This document shows positions 1 through 7,121 of a stretch of 21,912 bases of DNA, piece by piece. The stretch's first letter is position 1, and every line of letters starts with the position of its first letter. The DNA comes from a virus: IMG/VR virus record IMGVR_UViG_3300022689_000234, positions 1 to 21,912 of that record; one strand, written 5' to 3'. The notes below the pieces were generated by a model. That model searched no databases. It had not been told where the DNA came from and was given only the letters and a program-made list of their open reading frames with translations. A program made the translations under genes and the position numbers.

Positions 1-90
1 AACGCCGTTTTACAGGGTGACGGTAGTAGGGCCCTTTCATACATTCAAATTATTGAGCGAAACGACCTAAGAGAAACGAGTAAATTTTAA
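1..90 (+). CDS. C-terminal end of an upstream late protein (partial)
   Basis: Frame 1 is open from the left edge to a TAA at 88-90 and encodes 29 residues ending LRETSKF. The stop shares its last base with the ATG of the next gene (TAATG), the same junction used several times downstream, which supports this being a real coding end. Its position just before the nozzle-like gene suggests a head-tail or tail connector protein, but the fragment is too short to recognise. Confidence 0.6.
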   Translation, partial: NAVLQGDGSRALSYIQIIERNDLRETSKF

Positions 91-2591
91 TGGCTAAGAG
101 AACACAATTCTATCAAAAACTACCCTGGACAGGCGGCGTCAACGACTCCGTCGATCCGGGCGTTTTGACAGACAACGATCTTGTCAGAGCAGACAACGTA
201 GTCTTTGCCACAAGCGGTTCCAGACTTAAACGCGAAGGCCTTTCTTACCTAGACACACCTCTACCAGAGCCGGACCTTCGGTCCAGTTCTTCTACCAACC
301 GAACACTTAAGTTCACTACAAACTCAATTCAGAAAACTAGCGGGGGCTCTACAGACCAGCTGTTAGTAACTGGTGAACACGTTACTGTCTCAGGTGTAAG
401 CAATTACGCAGCCACGGAGGCCGAGATAACAGTAAGCCATACTGCGCAAGTCGCAACTATTCAGGCAGTAGCTAAAGCATCTGTTCCAGCAGCTTCTTAT
501 TTCTTACTAGATGCCGCCGAAGGCGGGCCTGACTACTACGTGTGGATGGACACCACAGGCTCTGACGTAGACCCAGCTATTGCTGGGAGAACGGGGGTAC
601 AAGTTGATATATCGGGCGATACTACTGCTAATGATGTGGCTTCTTCTGTTAACACTGCCATTGATGCTCTTAGTGAGTTTTCATCCACAGTTAGTACAGA
701 CACCGTTACAGTCACTTGGGGGGCTTCGGGAGTTGCAATCGACCCAACAGACGACGGATCAACGGGGTTCACACTAAGTGTCACGACTCAAGGATCTTCT
801 CAAATCACTTATACAGGGGCTTCTAGCCTGGCGGAGAGTGAAACTCCTGCAGGAGAAATCACGGTTAGAAGAGAAGAAGACGTGCTTAACGTTACTGACT
901 ATTGGCGTACAGACACGTCAAACGTACAGCAACAAGAACTTATCTCATGCACGAATAAACTTAACCTCTTCAAGTATAACTCCTCAAACCTTAGAGAAGT
1001 CATTACAGGCCAAGAAGAAACAACGGAAATCACAGTTTTAGCAGCAGCCTCTATGACCACAGGAGACTACTGGACACTAAACGCTGCTAATGATTCTACA
1101 GAGTACTACGTATGGTATAACATTGCAACTGGTGGCGGCGATCCCGCCCCTAGTGGAAAAGACGCAATTGAGGTAACTGTTGGAGGAAGCGACACAGCCG
1201 CACAAGTAGCTACCGCTACGGCTAGTGCTATTGACGCCTTAGATGGCTTTAGCGCAAGCGCCTCCGACGCAGTAGTAACAGTCACAAACACCAGTGCAGG
1301 AGAAACAACTGACGCTGCAGACGTTAACGCTGGCGTAACTGTTGAAGTAACTGCGCAGGGCGCAGCTAAGCCTGCTAACGATGTTGAGACAGTAAGGTCA
1401 ATTGTATTTAACAATAGACTAATACTGACGTTCAATGACGCAGGGGTCTTACCTATCTACTACAGACCTGAAAGCTCACCAAAGTATCAAAAACTTCTTA
1501 ACGCGCCCGATGCAAGCATCATGACCACATTCCTTTCAAGGCTTTGGTGTAACGACAAGACCGACCCGCACAGGCTTCACTACTCAACAACAGGGGAACA
1601 TGAAGAATGGAATGGAGCTGGCGACAGCGGAGCAATCGACATTGACCCCGGTGACGGAGACCCAGACGGGATCACTAACATCTTCTCATATAAAGGGGCA
1701 ATCTTTGTTCAAAAGAAAAACAAATACTACCGAATCCTTGGCGATGCTCCAGAGAATTTCCAAGTTGTACCGATCTCTAAAGGTATTGGTTCCGAGGGTT
1801 CACTTGCGATCAACATTGATCAAGACGATGTTGTATTTGTTTCTAAGAGGGGTTTCCATTCAGCACAGGCAACTGATCAATTTGGAGATGTGTCATCGAG
1901 GTTCCTGTCTGCAAAAATCCAGAACACATTTAACACTTGGCCACAGACAAGATTAAAGTATGTTCAAGGTGTATGGTTACCAGAACTAAACTCTATAATT
2001 TTTGGCCTAACAGCCACAGGCTCTACCAACAATGAGGTTTGGCTCTACAACGTCGAGCAGCAAGCTTGGTATAGATGGCCAGACATTTCTTGTCAAGCCG
2101 TAGGGGCAAGACTAGTGGGTAATATAACTAAGCCAGTGTTTGGGACCACCGATGGCCGAATTATCCAAGGACAAAACGGAGATTTCGAGGACTTTGGAAC
2201 AACAGCGTACACGTACCGAGTTAAGACTGGAAGAATATATCCAGGGGGGAACCCTACATCCACTAAAGCTTTTAAGCGCATAGGCTTTATCTACAAGCCC
2301 ATCGGAGACTTTAGTTTTAGCGTTAGGGTAAAGGTAGATAACGGGGCTACGCAAGCGTTTACGTTTTCTCAAGAATCAACCACAGAAAAGCTTGGGGTCG
2401 ACTTTATCCTTGGCCAGAGTGTGCTTGGATTTGACAGTGTTCTTAGCCCTTATTTTAGCACAATAGACGGCTACGGTCGGGGCCTGACATTAGAGATTGA
2501 GCAGACCTCACTTGACCAGCAAGTTGAAATATATGGTTTTATTGTAGAATATGAAGAAGAGGGCTTCCGCCAAGAAGTCAAAACGGACTAA
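90..2591 (+). CDS. Tail nozzle / tail tube B-like protein with two inserted repeat domains
   Basis: An 833-aa virion protein. The N-terminal pattern (GGVNDSVDPGVLTDNDLVRA, then NVVF and a G-x-L-x-R-E-G-like stretch near residues 15-50) resembles phage nozzle proteins such as T7 gp12 and P22 gp10. The second half (about 430-760) is rich in short aromatic beta-strand blades such as IFSYKGAIFVQKKNKYY and DVVFVSKRGFHS, consistent with a beta-propeller. Two homologous domains of about 115 residues (about 122-238 and 313-426) sit in the N-terminal half; both contain YYVW, DPA, a D-T-A/T element, IDAL followed by FS, VTVT and a final T-x-QG. It is the first complete gene of the late operon and is followed by the fibre genes. 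The family call rests on overall pattern, not on a catalytic signature. Confidence 0.6.
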   Translation: MAKRTQFYQKLPWTGGVNDSVDPGVLTDNDLVRADNVVFATSGSRLKREGLSYLDTPLPEPDLRSSSSTNRTLKFTTNSIQKTSGGSTDQLLVTGEHVTVSGVSNYAATEAEITVSHTAQVATIQAVAKASVPAASYFLLDAAEGGPDYYVWMDTTGSDVDPAIAGRTGVQVDISGDTTANDVASSVNTAIDALSEFSSTVSTDTVTVTWGASGVAIDPTDDGSTGFTLSVTTQGSSQITYTGASSLAESETPAGEITVRREEDVLNVTDYWRTDTSNVQQQELISCTNKLNLFKYNSSNLREVITGQEETTEITVLAAASMTTGDYWTLNAANDSTEYYVWYNIATGGGDPAPSGKDAIEVTVGGSDTAAQVATATASAIDALDGFSASASDAVVTVTNTSAGETTDAADVNAGVTVEVTAQGAAKPANDVETVRSIVFNNRLILTFNDAGVLPIYYRPESSPKYQKLLNAPDASIMTTFLSRLWCNDKTDPHRLHYSTTGEHEEWNGAGDSGAIDIDPGDGDPDGITNIFSYKGAIFVQKKNKYYRILGDAPENFQVVPISKGIGSEGSLAINIDQDDVVFVSKRGFHSAQATDQFGDVSSRFLSAKIQNTFNTWPQTRLKYVQGVWLPELNSIIFGLTATGSTNNEVWLYNVEQQAWYRWPDISCQAVGARLVGNITKPVFGTTDGRIIQGQNGDFEDFGTTAYTYRVKTGRIYPGGNPTSTKAFKRIGFIYKPIGDFSFSVRVKVDNGATQAFTFSQESTTEKLGVDFILGQSVLGFDSVLSPYFSTIDGYGRGLTLEIEQTSLDQQVEIYGFIVEYEEEGFRQEVKTD
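272..284. repeat. Mini-hairpin GGACC-TTC-GGTCC
   Basis: Perfect 5-bp stem with TTC loop inside the nozzle-like gene. Confidence 0.6.
453..803 (+). repeat. Copy 1 of an internal duplicated domain in the nozzle-like gene
   Basis: Encodes about residues 122-238. It shares with the second copy the ordered signature YYVW, DPAIAG, G-x-QVDI, DTTANDVA, IDALSEFS, VTVTW and VTTQG. The similarity is at protein level; the nucleotide sequences have diverged. Confidence 0.75.
514..526. repeat. Mini-hairpin CCGCC-GAA-GGCGG
   Basis: Perfect 5-bp stem with GAA loop inside the first duplicated domain of the nozzle-like gene. Confidence 0.65.
1026..1367 (+). repeat. Copy 2 of an internal duplicated domain in the nozzle-like gene
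   Basis: Encodes about residues 313-426 with the signature YYVW, DPAPSG, IEVTV, DTAAQVA, IDALDGFS, VTVTN and VTAQG. A spacer of about 75 residues separates it from copy 1, so this is an interspersed rather than directly abutting duplication. Confidence 0.75.
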
Positions 2592-2601
2592 GGAGTAGGC
2601 A

Positions 2602-3441
2602 GTGCCTAAACTGAGTGCAACAAGAACATATGCTGATGAGCAGTCACCTGTACAAAGTGACTTTGATGCATTTATAGATGACATTGAGATTCTTGTAAAC
2701 ACCATTAAACTCGACGATGATAACTTTCAAGACGGCGGAATCACAGCCAGTGATAAACTCGTAGATGAGTCTATTCAGGCTAACCAAATTAGAAACAATA
2801 ATATCACCACTTCTAAAATTGCAGACTCTGCTGTTACCACTGAAAAGATTCAAGATGATGCGGTAACCACAGCTAAGATTGCTAATGGAGCCGTTGACGA
2901 GGACGTGACTAGTATTTTAGCTGGATATATGCCCCCAGGTGCTGTAGAAATGTTTCACACGTTTAACTCTACAGTAAGCGTTCCACGGGGCTGGATGATA
3001 TGTAATGGAGACGAAGTAAATGAAACTAACTATGAAGCTTTGCACGGGGCAGGCACTTACACAACTGACGTAGTTTCCACATCTCCCTTGCTAAACAAAT
3101 TTCTGCCTGATATGGCAGATAGATATGCAGTGGGGGCTCTAGACACTACTCAAGACGCGGCAGATGCTTGGTCGAGGGTTAACGGAGATTACTTTGGAAA
3201 TGAAAATCATACCATTGATATTTCTCATACCCACACCTCAACACACAATCATAGTACAACTTTAGGGCAAAGTGACGAAATACTTTGTGACACCAGAGGG
3301 GGGACGCTCCCTATTTGGTTTTCTTTAGATTCTATTTTAGATTATGATTCAGAAACTCTAACTACTGGCTCTGGAGGATCAACAACCTTGGATGTCCAGC
3401 CTGAATCTGTTGAATTTTTATTTATAGTAAAGGTGGTGTAA
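2602..3441 (+). CDS. Collar-domain tail fibre protein, paralogue 1
   Basis: A 279-aa protein starting at GTG, with AGGAG six bases upstream. Residues 1-50 form a conserved attachment head (TRTYADEQ and DDDNFQDGGITAS). Residues about 55-100 are a short fibrous repeat (ITTSKIADSAVTTEKIQDDAVTTAKIANGAV). A phage tail-collar domain follows (FHTFN, PRGWMICNGDEV, NYEALHGAG, KFLPDMADRYAVG, residues 117-179), then an H-x-H cluster (HTHTSTHNH, 209-217), a unique tip and a conserved C-terminus LDVQPESVEFLFIVKVV. Collar-domain proteins form trimeric fibres that bind the host surface. The stop overlaps the next ATG by one base. It has two paralogues immediately downstream. Confidence 0.85.
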   Translation: MPKLSATRTYADEQSPVQSDFDAFIDDIEILVNTIKLDDDNFQDGGITASDKLVDESIQANQIRNNNITTSKIADSAVTTEKIQDDAVTTAKIANGAVDEDVTSILAGYMPPGAVEMFHTFNSTVSVPRGWMICNGDEVNETNYEALHGAGTYTTDVVSTSPLLNKFLPDMADRYAVGALDTTQDAADAWSRVNGDYFGNENHTIDISHTHTSTHNHSTTLGQSDEILCDTRGGTLPIWFSLDSILDYDSETLTTGSGGSTTLDVQPESVEFLFIVKVV

Positions 3442-4316
3442 TGGCAAACCTTGATGTTACCAGATTATACAGTGACGGAGAAGTTTTAGAGATAAACCAT
3501 CTGGATCAAATTGTGACAGATATTGAAACTTTTCTAAATACAACAAAAATAGGTGATGACAACATTCAAAACAAAGGGATTACAGCCTCCACTAAATTTG
3601 TAAATGAATCAATTTCTTCAGCTAAGTTTTCTGATCTGGCTATCACTAGCTCAAAGATTGAGGACTCGGCAGTAACTGCAGCAAAAATTCAGAATAATGC
3701 TGTAACAAATTCTAAAGTTGTTGATCAAGCCGTGACTGCGGCTAAAACTACTTCTCTATTTCTTTATAGTGAGATAGGTAAAGTTAGGCTTTTTCATACT
3801 TACGGAAGTATTTCTTCGGAGGCAAATTTAATTGATATTCCTAGAGGTTGGATGATATGTAATGGAGATCGTGTTACTGAGGCTAATTATGACGCAATAC
3901 ATGGAAGCGGTTCATGGGCTGAGGACGGAGTTTCTTCAAGCGCTCTAGCATTAGTAGATAGTGGCAACGGCGCGTATTTACCATCTATGTCAAATTTATA
4001 CGCGGTAGGAGATGCAGATAATGACACTTCTCAAACAGGAATTTCAGCAATAACTACCGTAGGTAACGCAGGCAGTGAAGTAGATATTTCACATACACAT
4101 ACTTTGCCTCCCCACTCTCATGATGGCAGTGATATTACTAATCTTGTAGTGAATTCGGCTGGATCTACAGATGATGTTATTAACACTGCCTCTGGCACTT
4201 CCGCGATAGGGACAAGCTCTTCTACTAATACATCTTCAAGCTTGTCTTCAGATGGGGGAGTTCAAGATATTAGGCCCTCCGGTGTTAACTTTTTATTTTT
4301 AATGAGGGTAATATAA
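3441..4316 (+). CDS. Collar-domain tail fibre protein, paralogue 2
   Basis: A 291-aa protein with the same architecture as its upstream neighbour: head (TRLYSDGEVLEINHLDQIV, then IGDDNIQNKGITAS), fibrous repeat (ITSSKIEDSAVTAAKIQNNAVTNSKV), collar domain (FHTYG, PRGWMICNGDRV, NYDAIHGSG, YLPSMSNLYAVG, about residues 118-190), an H-x-H cluster HTHTLPPHSH (218-227), and the C-terminus DIRPSGVNFLFLMRVI. Its tip between the histidine cluster and the C-terminus is Ser/Thr/Gly-rich and unlike those of the other two. Start and stop both form TAATG junctions with neighbours, so the three genes are probably translationally coupled. It may form a separate homotrimer or a mixed fibre with its paralogues; sequence alone does not say. 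Confidence 0.85.
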   Translation: MANLDVTRLYSDGEVLEINHLDQIVTDIETFLNTTKIGDDNIQNKGITASTKFVNESISSAKFSDLAITSSKIEDSAVTAAKIQNNAVTNSKVVDQAVTAAKTTSLFLYSEIGKVRLFHTYGSISSEANLIDIPRGWMICNGDRVTEANYDAIHGSGSWAEDGVSSSALALVDSGNGAYLPSMSNLYAVGDADNDTSQTGISAITTVGNAGSEVDISHTHTLPPHSHDGSDITNLVVNSAGSTDDVINTASGTSAIGTSSSTNTSSSLSSDGGVQDIRPSGVNFLFLMRVI

Positions 4317-5155
4317 TGGCCACGCTGACCATCACAAAAAGCTATGTAGAAAATGAAGTTTTAAGTGCCTCCGATATAGATAATATTATCAATTCCGTTG
4401 AAGCTTTTGTCAACACCACTGGCTTAAATGATGATAATATAAATTCAGAGAGTATTACAGCTAGTTCAAAAATAAAAACAGCCAGCATTACCACTTCAAA
4501 AATTGCGGACAGCGCAGTAACTACTGCCGCCCTGGGCACTGATAGTATTTTAACCCCTAAAATAAACAATTCTGCTGTTACAGCCAATAAAATCGCAGAC
4601 AACACATTACTAAAAAGTAAATTTTATTCTCAAGCACCCTTAGCTGGGCCTGGCACTACAATCATGTTTCATACTTTTAATGGGGCTTTAAGTATTCCAA
4701 GAGGTTGGATGAAATGTAATGGGGATCAGATTAATGAGTCTAACTACGATGCTATTCACGGCGCAGGCGCATTTGAATCTGATGGAATTTTATCAGGTGA
4801 TTTATTTGCTAAATTTTTGCCTGACATGAATAATAAATACCCTGTAGGGACAGAAGACACTACTGAAACAGGCATAAACGCAATAGCCACTGTAGGTAAT
4901 AGCGCTAACATTGCGGATATGTCACATTCTTCACATAGTGTTGCAAACCACACACACAACATAAATTTTGTAAACAACGTAATTATCGCGCTTCAGTTTT
5001 TTAACAGAATATGGTTTTACCGGTTTACAAGTAGTGATAATGGCTCGACCTTCTCATTTTCAGGTATATCTTCTCAATCTCACAGCACAGAGCTTAGTAG
5101 CGTAGACATACAGCCAGACTCTACTAAATTCATATATTTAATGAAGGTGATATAA
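4316..5155 (+). CDS. Collar-domain tail fibre protein, paralogue 3
   Basis: A 279-aa third member of the tandem fibre family. Visible parts are the head (TKSYVENEVLSASDIDNII, then LNDDNINSESITAS), the fibrous repeat (ITTSKIADSAVTTAALG... NNSAVTANKIAD), the collar domain (MFHTFNGALSIPRGWMKCNG, NYDAIHGAG, KFLPDMNNKYPVG), a histidine cluster HSSHSVANHTH (204-214) and the C-terminus VDIQPDSTKFIYLMKVI. The tip is hydrophobic and aromatic (NVIIALQFFNRIWFYRF), very different from the polar tip of paralogue 2, suggesting another ligand or a buried trimer core. This is the last fibre gene; a 43-bp gap with a hairpin and ribosome-binding site follows. Confidence 0.85.
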   Translation: MATLTITKSYVENEVLSASDIDNIINSVEAFVNTTGLNDDNINSESITASSKIKTASITTSKIADSAVTTAALGTDSILTPKINNSAVTANKIADNTLLKSKFYSQAPLAGPGTTIMFHTFNGALSIPRGWMKCNGDQINESNYDAIHGAGAFESDGILSGDLFAKFLPDMNNKYPVGTEDTTETGINAIATVGNSANIADMSHSSHSVANHTHNINFVNNVIIALQFFNRIWFYRFTSSDNGSTFSFSGISSQSHSTELSSVDIQPDSTKFIYLMKVI

Positions 5156-5166
5156 TAAACAAGCCA

Positions 5167-5179
5167 GGCGCTTCGCGCC
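5167..5179 (+). repeat. Intergenic GGCGC-TTC-GCGCC mini-hairpin
   Basis: A perfect 5-bp GC stem with a TTC loop between the third fibre gene and the first ejection-protein gene, 20 bases ahead of that gene's ATG and just upstream of its AAGGAG. There is no T-tract, so it is not a normal terminator. It is the only fully intergenic member of a dispersed family. Confidence 0.8.
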
Positions 5180-5198
5180 ACCTAAACAAGGAGATAAA

Positions 5199-6089
5199 AT
5201 GGCATTCGGATTACCAGCAGCAATAGGAATAGGCGGAGCCTTGCTAGGCGGCATAGCCGGGGGTATGGGAAAAGAATCCAAGCAAACCACCACAAGCGCC
5301 GTACAACTTAATGACGTAGACAAACTCAACGAAGGTGAAGGCGAACTCGCCACAGCTGCTAGAGAGAGCCAGATGGGCCAGTTTGGCAACCTAGAGTCTT
5401 TGCTTACGCAAGGTGGTATGAGCCAAGCACAGGGCGATATAAGCGCCGCTAGAGGCGAACAGCTGACCCTAGCCAATATGCTGCGCGAAGCGCAAGGCGG
5501 GCCTAACGAGGCTCAAATGACCAGAGCCCAAGCATTCTCTAGAGATATCTTTGCACCTCAAGAAGAGGCTCTTAGACAAAGCTTTGGAGACGCCGAAACC
5601 GAAACATCAAGACTCGCTGCCAGACTTGGAAGGTCCGTTGATGACCCTATTCTTAGAGCTAAACTTGCAAGCTCTCAGGCTGATCAAATGGCAAGCCTTC
5701 AAGCTAGACAAGGTGCCTTTACCGCGCAAAGCGCGCAGGGGTTTCAAAACCAGGCCCTTCAAATGCAAAACCAACTAGCCCAAGTAAGAGGTGGCCTTGC
5801 CACACAGGCCCTTCAAAATAGACAAGCACTAATGGGTATGGGGCAATCTCTTCTTCAGCAAGAAAGAAACTTTAGACTTGCACAGGCAGGCAGAACTTCC
5901 ACCACAACTCAAAATTCAGGTGGAGGACTTGGTGGAGCAATAGGCGGAGCCTTGGCTGGAGCCGGTGCTGGACTTGGGGCCCTTGGAAAGTTTAACAGCC
6001 TAAGTGGAGGGGGTGGCCAAGCCGCACCTACTGGCTTCATGGGAGCCCCTACAAACACAGGGGGCAATCCCTTTGGAAGTATTGCATAA
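5199..6089 (+). CDS. Candidate ejection (internal virion) protein, glycine-zipper ends
   Basis: A 296-aa protein preceded by AAGGAG five bases before the ATG. The N-terminus (residues 4-25, AAIGIGGALLGGIAGGMG) and a C-terminal stretch (GGGLGGAIGGALAGAGAGLGALG, about 245-267) are glycine/alanine zippers of a kind that can insert in membranes. The centre is long, helical and Gln/Ala/Arg-rich (QADQMASLQARQGAFTAQSAQ). Position after the fibres and before two more helical proteins matches the ejection-protein block of short-tailed phages, whose products leave the head with the DNA and form a conduit across the envelope. The role is inferred from context and composition; no enzyme motif is visible. 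Confidence 0.5.
   Translation: MAFGLPAAIGIGGALLGGIAGGMGKESKQTTTSAVQLNDVDKLNEGEGELATAARESQMGQFGNLESLLTQGGMSQAQGDISAARGEQLTLANMLREAQGGPNEAQMTRAQAFSRDIFAPQEEALRQSFGDAETETSRLAARLGRSVDDPILRAKLASSQADQMASLQARQGAFTAQSAQGFQNQALQMQNQLAQVRGGLATQALQNRQALMGMGQSLLQQERNFRLAQAGRTSTTTQNSGGGLGGAIGGALAGAGAGLGALGKFNSLSGGGGQAAPTGFMGAPTNTGGNPFGSIA
5482..5494. repeat. Mini-hairpin TGCGC-GAA-GCGCA
   Basis: Perfect 5-bp stem in the first ejection-protein gene. The same 13 bases recur in the recombinase gene at 12671-12683. Confidence 0.75.
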
Positions 6090-6098
6090 GGAGAACAT

Positions 6099-7121
6099 AT
6101 GAGCTTAGATGATTTTTTAAAAGGTATTGCAGCTTTCGATAAGGGACTAGGGGACTTTGCTGAAAGCGCTGCTACAGCTGATGCCCAAGAACAACTTGCT
6201 ACAATAAACCAGCAATTCGGCCAAGATCCAATGAATCAAGAAAGACAGCAAGCTGTAGATAGTCTTTCTCAAAATTTTGCTTTAAGGTTAACCCAAGCTG
6301 GCGCTAGCGCCGCTGAGGTACAGCAATCAGCTGGACGCATAGGACTAACTGAGTTTCAAAACCGTCAGTTAGGTAGACAGCAAGAGCAGTCCGAAGCAAA
6401 ACTAGAGATCGAAAAAATAAAGGCATTAAGGGCTGGCCAAGACCCTTTTAAAGTATTTAACATGAGGCTTCAACAGGAGAAGTTTCTTAGAGACACCGCT
6501 GAAAACTTTGAATCTCAGACAAGGGATTTAAGAGAGGGAATCGAAAGTGCCGATAAAGCAATGGCTGCTATTAACTTAGGGACTGAAAACGCTGCCGCTA
6601 GCGGCGCTGTGGGAACCATGCTAGCTAAAGCTCTTCAACCCGGTAACTTAACTGACAGAGAGCAAGCTGTATTTAAAGGTAACAGAGCCTTAGAAAACAC
6701 TGCAAAGCGCTTATACAGAACTTTTGTTTCGGGTGAGGGGTTTACCGAAAAAGATAAACAAGAGCTAACAGAGTATGTTACTGTCATGAAACAAGCTAAT
6801 GTAGAGACGTTTAACACACGCAAAAAAGATTTTATAAAGGGTAACGCTGCTTCTATTTCTGGCGTGGGAATGAGGCCAGAAAGGTTAGATAAGGCTCTAG
6901 ACACTTTCAAGTACACAAAACCCTCAGAGACTATACAAAAAAGTTTAACTCAAATTGATTTGAAAATAAACGAGCTAAGTAAAGCAATTAAAGATAAGAA
7001 ATTTTTTAACGCACTTCCCAAGAAAAAAAGACAGCTTTATGAGCAAAACTACAAAAAAGCAGTACTTCAAAAAAGACTTAAGATGAAATACTTAAACTCT
7101 ATTAAAAGGAGTGTCAGATAA
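6099..7121 (+). CDS. Candidate ejection (internal virion) protein, helical
   Basis: A 340-aa, almost entirely helical protein with AAGGAG before its ATG. It is rich in Gln, Glu, Lys and Ala (QNRQLGRQQEQSEAKLEIEKIKAL), with a basic C-terminus ending LKMKYLNSIKRSVR. The section from about 170 to 235 (GAVGTMLAKALQPGNLTDREQ ... RTFVSGEGFTEKDKQELTEYV) resembles helical segments of other phage virion proteins encoded near ejection genes. It has no transmembrane segment or catalytic motif that I can see. The stop overlaps the next ATG (TAATG). Two near-identical-core palindromes lie inside it, at 6300-6311 and 6594-6605. Confidence 0.45.
   Translation: MSLDDFLKGIAAFDKGLGDFAESAATADAQEQLATINQQFGQDPMNQERQQAVDSLSQNFALRLTQAGASAAEVQQSAGRIGLTEFQNRQLGRQQEQSEAKLEIEKIKALRAGQDPFKVFNMRLQQEKFLRDTAENFESQTRDLREGIESADKAMAAINLGTENAAASGAVGTMLAKALQPGNLTDREQAVFKGNRALENTAKRLYRTFVSGEGFTEKDKQELTEYVTVMKQANVETFNTRKKDFIKGNAASISGVGMRPERLDKALDTFKYTKPSETIQKSLTQIDLKINELSKAIKDKKFFNALPKKKRQLYEQNYKKAVLQKRLKMKYLNSIKRSVR
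6300..6311. repeat. 12-bp palindrome GGCGCTAGCGCC
   Basis: Perfect loopless palindrome with core CGCTAGCG in the second ejection-protein gene. Confidence 0.6.
6594..6605. repeat. 12-bp palindrome GCCGCTAGCGGC
   Basis: Perfect loopless palindrome sharing the CGCTAGCG core with 6300-6311, 282 bases downstream in the same gene. Confidence 0.6.

Noticed and set aside
1106-1435. A 109-codon antisense open frame in the nozzle-like gene
   Set aside because: Ala/Val/Ser-rich translation typical of the complement of a Thr/Asp-rich beta protein.
2602-5155. Diversity-generating retroelement acting on the fibre tips
   Set aside because: No reverse transcriptase or template repeat is visible; the tips differ in length and sequence, not only at adenine positions.
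5167-5179. Rho-independent terminator after the fibre genes
   Set aside because: The stem has no T-tract and belongs to a family found mostly inside coding regions; the downstream ribosome-binding site follows immediately.
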